Part shown: in pieces, positions 6,731-8,744 of the stretch
How positions within the stretch are numbered: position 1 is the first letter of the stretch
Layout: each line of letters begins with the position of its first letter
NCBI GenBank assembly: GCA_023229505.1
Contig: JALNZD010000076.1
Coordinates: 1 to 8,744, forward strand
Origin: Bacteroidales bacterium
Lineage (GTDB): Bacteria; Bacteroidota; Bacteroidia; Bacteroidales; JAGOPY01
Direction: 5' to 3'
DNA: 8,744 bases
Program-made: the position numbers and the translations under genes
Notes under the pieces: generated by a model
The model's input: the letters and a program-made list of their open reading frames with translations, nothing else
What the model was told of the DNA's origin: nothing
The model's database searches: none

Positions 6731-6743
6731 CAACCTAAAATTA

Positions 6744-6868
6744 AGTTCAAAGTTCAAAGTTCAAAGGGCAAAGTTGAAGATATAAGTTATTAAGTTGAGT
6801 ATTCTTCATCTTTTTGAACTGCTTCACTTAAACTTTACCCTTTGAACTTTGAACTTTGAACTTTGAAC
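6744..6868. repeat. Inverted heptad-repeat array, long hairpin before tRNA-Arg
   Basis: The left arm carries three copies of GTTCAAA (6745-6765) and the right arm four copies of TTTGAAC (6841-6868). Segments 6744-6775 and 6831-6862 are reverse complements over 32 bases with one mismatch. Homology resumes past a 5-base indel with GAAG/CTTC, so the arms look like an inverted duplication rather than two independent arrays. The spacer is 55 bases. As RNA or single-stranded DNA this would fold into a strong hairpin. It ends seven bases before the tRNA gene. It contains no coding sequence. Confidence 0.85.
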
Positions 6869-6875
6869 TAAGGAT

Positions 6876-6949
6876 GGTCCCGTGGCTCAATTGGATAGAG
6901 CATCAGATTCCGGTTCTGAGGGTTGGGGGTTCGAGTCCCTTCGGGATCA
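6876..6949 (+). tRNA. tRNA-Arg (anticodon CCG)
   Basis: A complete cloverleaf folds by hand over 74 nt. The acceptor stem is GGTCCCG with CGGGATC (one G-T wobble) and the discriminator is A6949. The D-arm is GCTC/GAGC around AATTGGATA. The anticodon arm is TCAGA/TCTGA with loop TTCCGGT, giving anticodon CCG at 6910-6912, which reads CGG arginine codons. The variable loop is GGGTT. The T-arm is GGGGG/CCCTT with loop TTCGAGT (two wobble pairs). The 3' CCA is not encoded and must be added after transcription. No intron is present and no other tRNA follows in the next 139 bases. Confidence 0.96.
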
Positions 6950-6988
6950 CTTTCTCCTTCATCAAATACTTGCATTTAAAAAAAGCAT

Positions 6989-6996
6989 TATCTTTA
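6989..6996 (+). promoter_or_regulatory. Weak candidate promoter for biotin carboxylase
   Basis: TATCTTTA differs from the TAnnTTTG consensus at the last base. A TTGC at 6970-6973 lies 15 bases upstream of it. It sits about 93 bases before the biotin carboxylase ATG, in the AT-rich gap 6950-7088, where I find no hairpin terminator and nothing else I can name. This is a low-weight call. Confidence 0.22.
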
Positions 6997-7088
6997 CATT
7001 CCTTTTCTAAGAGCCGCTAATTGATACTTTACTGACAACAAGATACTTATAGATTTTTTGCTTATTTGTAATCAATTTAAATAACAAT

Positions 7089-8597
7089 ATGATCAATAAA
7101 ATTTTGGTCGCCAACAGGGGGGAAATTGCAGTCAGGGTGATGCGATCGTGCCGGGAGATGGATATTTTTACGGTGGCAGTTTTCTCTGATGCCGATGGGG
7201 GCGCGATGCATGTCCGTTATGCAGATGAAGCCTATCATATCGGCCCTTCTCCCTCTGATGAAAGTTACCTGAATATTGACAAGATCATTGAGGTCGCCAA
7301 AAAGTCCGGGGCTGATGCCATCCATCCCGGGTATGGATTCTTATCGGAAAATGCTGCTTTTTCAGATCGATGCAAGCAGGAAGGGATCATTTTCATTGGA
7401 CCGTCCGGTGATTCCATCCGGATGATGGGCGACAAGATCACAGCCAGGCAAACAATGATAAAATCCGGAGTACCCGTGGTTCCGGGCACTACCGAGCCTA
7501 TAGGGGATGAAAATAAGGCATTGGAGGTCATCCGGAAAATCGGATTGCCGGTAATGATCAAGGCCTCAGCCGGCGGAGGCGGAAAAGGCATGCGGCTGGT
7601 AAAAGAAGAGAGCCAGGTACTGAATTCGATCCGTGCCGCCCGCTCTGAAGCGCTTGCTGCATTTGGTAATGATGCGGTTTACATTGAAAAGTATATTGAA
7701 TCTCCCCATCATATCGAGTTCCAAATACTTGCAGATAATCATGGCAATATGATCCATCTCTTTGAGAGGGAATGTTCGGTCCAGCGACGTCATCAGAAAG
7801 TGGTCGAAGAAACACCTTCACCGTTACTGACCCCTGAAGTCAGGGAAGAGATGGGGAGGGCTTCTGTTGCAGCTGCTAAAGCTGCTGCTTATTCAGGTGC
7901 CGGGACTATCGAGTTTATCGTGGATGAAGACCTTCATTATTACTTCCTCGAAATGAATACCCGCCTCCAGGTTGAACACCCCATTACCGAAAGGGTTGTC
8001 GGTGTTGACCTGGTGAAGGAACAAATCCGTGTTGCCAATAATGAAATTCTTGCCTTACAGCAGAAAGACCTTAAACAAAGAGGGCATGCTATCGAATGCC
8101 GGATTTATGCCGAAGATCCTGACCGCAACTTCATGCCAAGTCCTGGTGTGATCAAGCATATTACCGAGCCCCATGGATTGGGTGTCCGTTGCGATGGATA
8201 CGTTTATGAAGGTTATGAAATCCCATTATATTACGACCCGCTCATTTCCAAACTTATTTGTTGGGGAAAGACTCGTGATGAAGCCATTGCCAGGATGAAA
8301 AGAGCTCTGTATGAATACAAGATCACGGGGGTGAAAACTTCCATACGATTGCTCACCAGGATCATGGATGCACCCGATTTCAAAGACGGGAAATACAATA
8401 CCCATTTTATCGAAAAAAACCATGATTTCCTGTTCACTCCTCCCCCGATCAACCCACGTGTGGAAGATGTGGCCATCATGTCCGTCTTCATTGATTATCT
8501 TGGTAAGGTAGATAATTTCCAGACGAAAGTGTTGGCTAAAAATGGCAAAAGCAACTGGAAAGAATGCGGGCGGAGAAAGAATATGTTTTCGTATTGA
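7089..8597 (+). CDS. accC: Biotin carboxylase subunit of an acyl-CoA carboxylase
   Basis: This enzyme uses ATP and bicarbonate to carboxylate biotin on a carrier protein, for acetyl-CoA carboxylase or a propionyl-CoA-type carboxylase. The 502 residues cover the N-terminal domain (KILVANRGEIAVRVMRSCRE), the ATP-grasp domain with K116, K158 and the glycine loop SAGGGGKGMR (160-169), then HHIEFQ (207-212) and RECSVQRRHQKVVEE (227-241). The catalytic FLEMNTRLQVEHPITE (286-301) comes next, then the C-terminal biotin carboxylase domain (GHAIECRIYAEDP). The tail (NWKECGRRKNMFSY) resembles the natural end of Bacteroidota homologues about 500 residues long, longer than E. coli AccC (about 450), so the gene is complete although it ends 20 bases from the terminal repeat. 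The usual partner genes for biotin carrier and carboxyltransferase are not visible. Which acyl-CoA is the final substrate cannot be told from this subunit. Confidence 0.95.
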   Translation: MINKILVANRGEIAVRVMRSCREMDIFTVAVFSDADGGAMHVRYADEAYHIGPSPSDESYLNIDKIIEVAKKSGADAIHPGYGFLSENAAFSDRCKQEGIIFIGPSGDSIRMMGDKITARQTMIKSGVPVVPGTTEPIGDENKALEVIRKIGLPVMIKASAGGGGKGMRLVKEESQVLNSIRAARSEALAAFGNDAVYIEKYIESPHHIEFQILADNHGNMIHLFERECSVQRRHQKVVEETPSPLLTPEVREEMGRASVAAAKAAAYSGAGTIEFIVDEDLHYYFLEMNTRLQVEHPITERVVGVDLVKEQIRVANNEILALQQKDLKQRGHAIECRIYAEDPDRNFMPSPGVIKHITEPHGLGVRCDGYVYEGYEIPLYYDPLISKLICWGKTRDEAIARMKRALYEYKITGVKTSIRLLTRIMDAPDFKDGKYNTHFIEKNHDFLFTPPPINPRVEDVAIMSVFIDYLGKVDNFQTKVLAKNGKSNWKECGRRKNMFSY

Positions 8598-8617
8598 AAA
8601 AGTCCCCAACTTAAAAC

Positions 8618-8740
8618 TTGAGCCCCCTCTAAAAAGGGACATTAATATAAATTGAAAAAATAATAATTATCGGTAAAAGTATGACTTTGGAAAACTGCCT
8701 GTCTGGATTTCGATGAAAATTTAGCTTCAGAGAAAAATAT
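8618..8740. repeat. Right copy of ~123 bp terminal inverted repeat
   Basis: This is the reverse complement of 1-123 with one mismatch (8695). Homology begins with TTGAGCCCCC, 20 bases after the biotin carboxylase stop, and continues to four bases from the window end (8741-8744, TCAC, extend beyond the left copy). Both copies therefore present the same element edge to the window interior. A GTCCC at 8602-8606 outside the repeat and GGGAC at 8636-8640 inside it could pair, but this is probably chance. No coding sequence is visible. Confidence 0.85.
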
Positions 8741-8744
8741 TCAC

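Noticed and set aside
6744..6868. CRISPR array
   Set aside because: Units are 7 bp, directly abutting and inverted between arms; there are no 23-47 bp repeats with unique spacers and no cas genes.
6970..6988. Terminator after tRNA-Arg (TTGCATTT...AAAAAAAGCAT)
   Set aside because: The possible stem is only a few A-T rich pairs with no following T-run; not a credible intrinsic terminator.
7265..8642. Minus-strand reading frames opposite biotin carboxylase
   Set aside because: All lie antisense to a strongly conserved enzyme and have no recognisable domain.

Overview
The window reads as ordinary chromosome from a member of the Bacteroidota, probably a Bacteroidales-like lineage. The signs are: start codons without Shine-Dalgarno sequences; several exact TAnnTTTG -7 boxes, the promoter signature of that phylum; a small outer-membrane beta-barrel protein; a signal-peptide SPOR protein; double-domain universal stress proteins; and intergenic arrays of 7-8 bp tandem repeats. 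Base composition looks moderate and even across the genes. I see no island of foreign genes and no plausible unknown system among the proteins.

Layout. Both ends (1-123 and 8618-8740) carry the same ~123 bp sequence in opposite orientation, one mismatch apart. It looks like the edge of a dispersed repeat, perhaps an insertion sequence, and probably explains why the sequence stops at both ends. Just inside the left copy lies a broken OmpR-family response regulator (127-465, minus): most of its receiver domain is missing through an in-frame deletion, and a TAG stop interrupts what remains. Divergent from it is an outer-membrane barrel gene (616-1245). Next comes a minus-strand pair, ruvB-queG, for Holliday junction branch migration and queuosine tRNA modification. 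It has a -7 box and a 5-copy octamer array in front of ruvB, and queG appears to start with TTG.

The plus-strand cluster 3436-5578 holds two paralogous double-Usp genes flanking a small exported SPOR protein. The first junction is an ATGA overlap, so the three genes are probably one operon. It runs head-on into class II fructose-bisphosphate aldolase (5580-6659, minus) with a single base between the two stop codons.

The stretch 6660-7088 contains the aldolase -7 box, an opposing -7 box, a long inverted heptad-repeat hairpin and a complete tRNA-Arg(CCG) gene. A full-length biotin carboxylase (7089-8597) follows; its usual biotin-carrier and carboxyltransferase partners are not in the window.

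The genes cover unrelated housekeeping roles: DNA repair, tRNA maturation, glycolysis/gluconeogenesis, acyl-CoA carboxylation and stress. The points most worth a second look are structural: the terminal inverted repeat, the deleted response regulator, the two short-repeat arrays beside promoters, and the usp-SPOR-usp arrangement.
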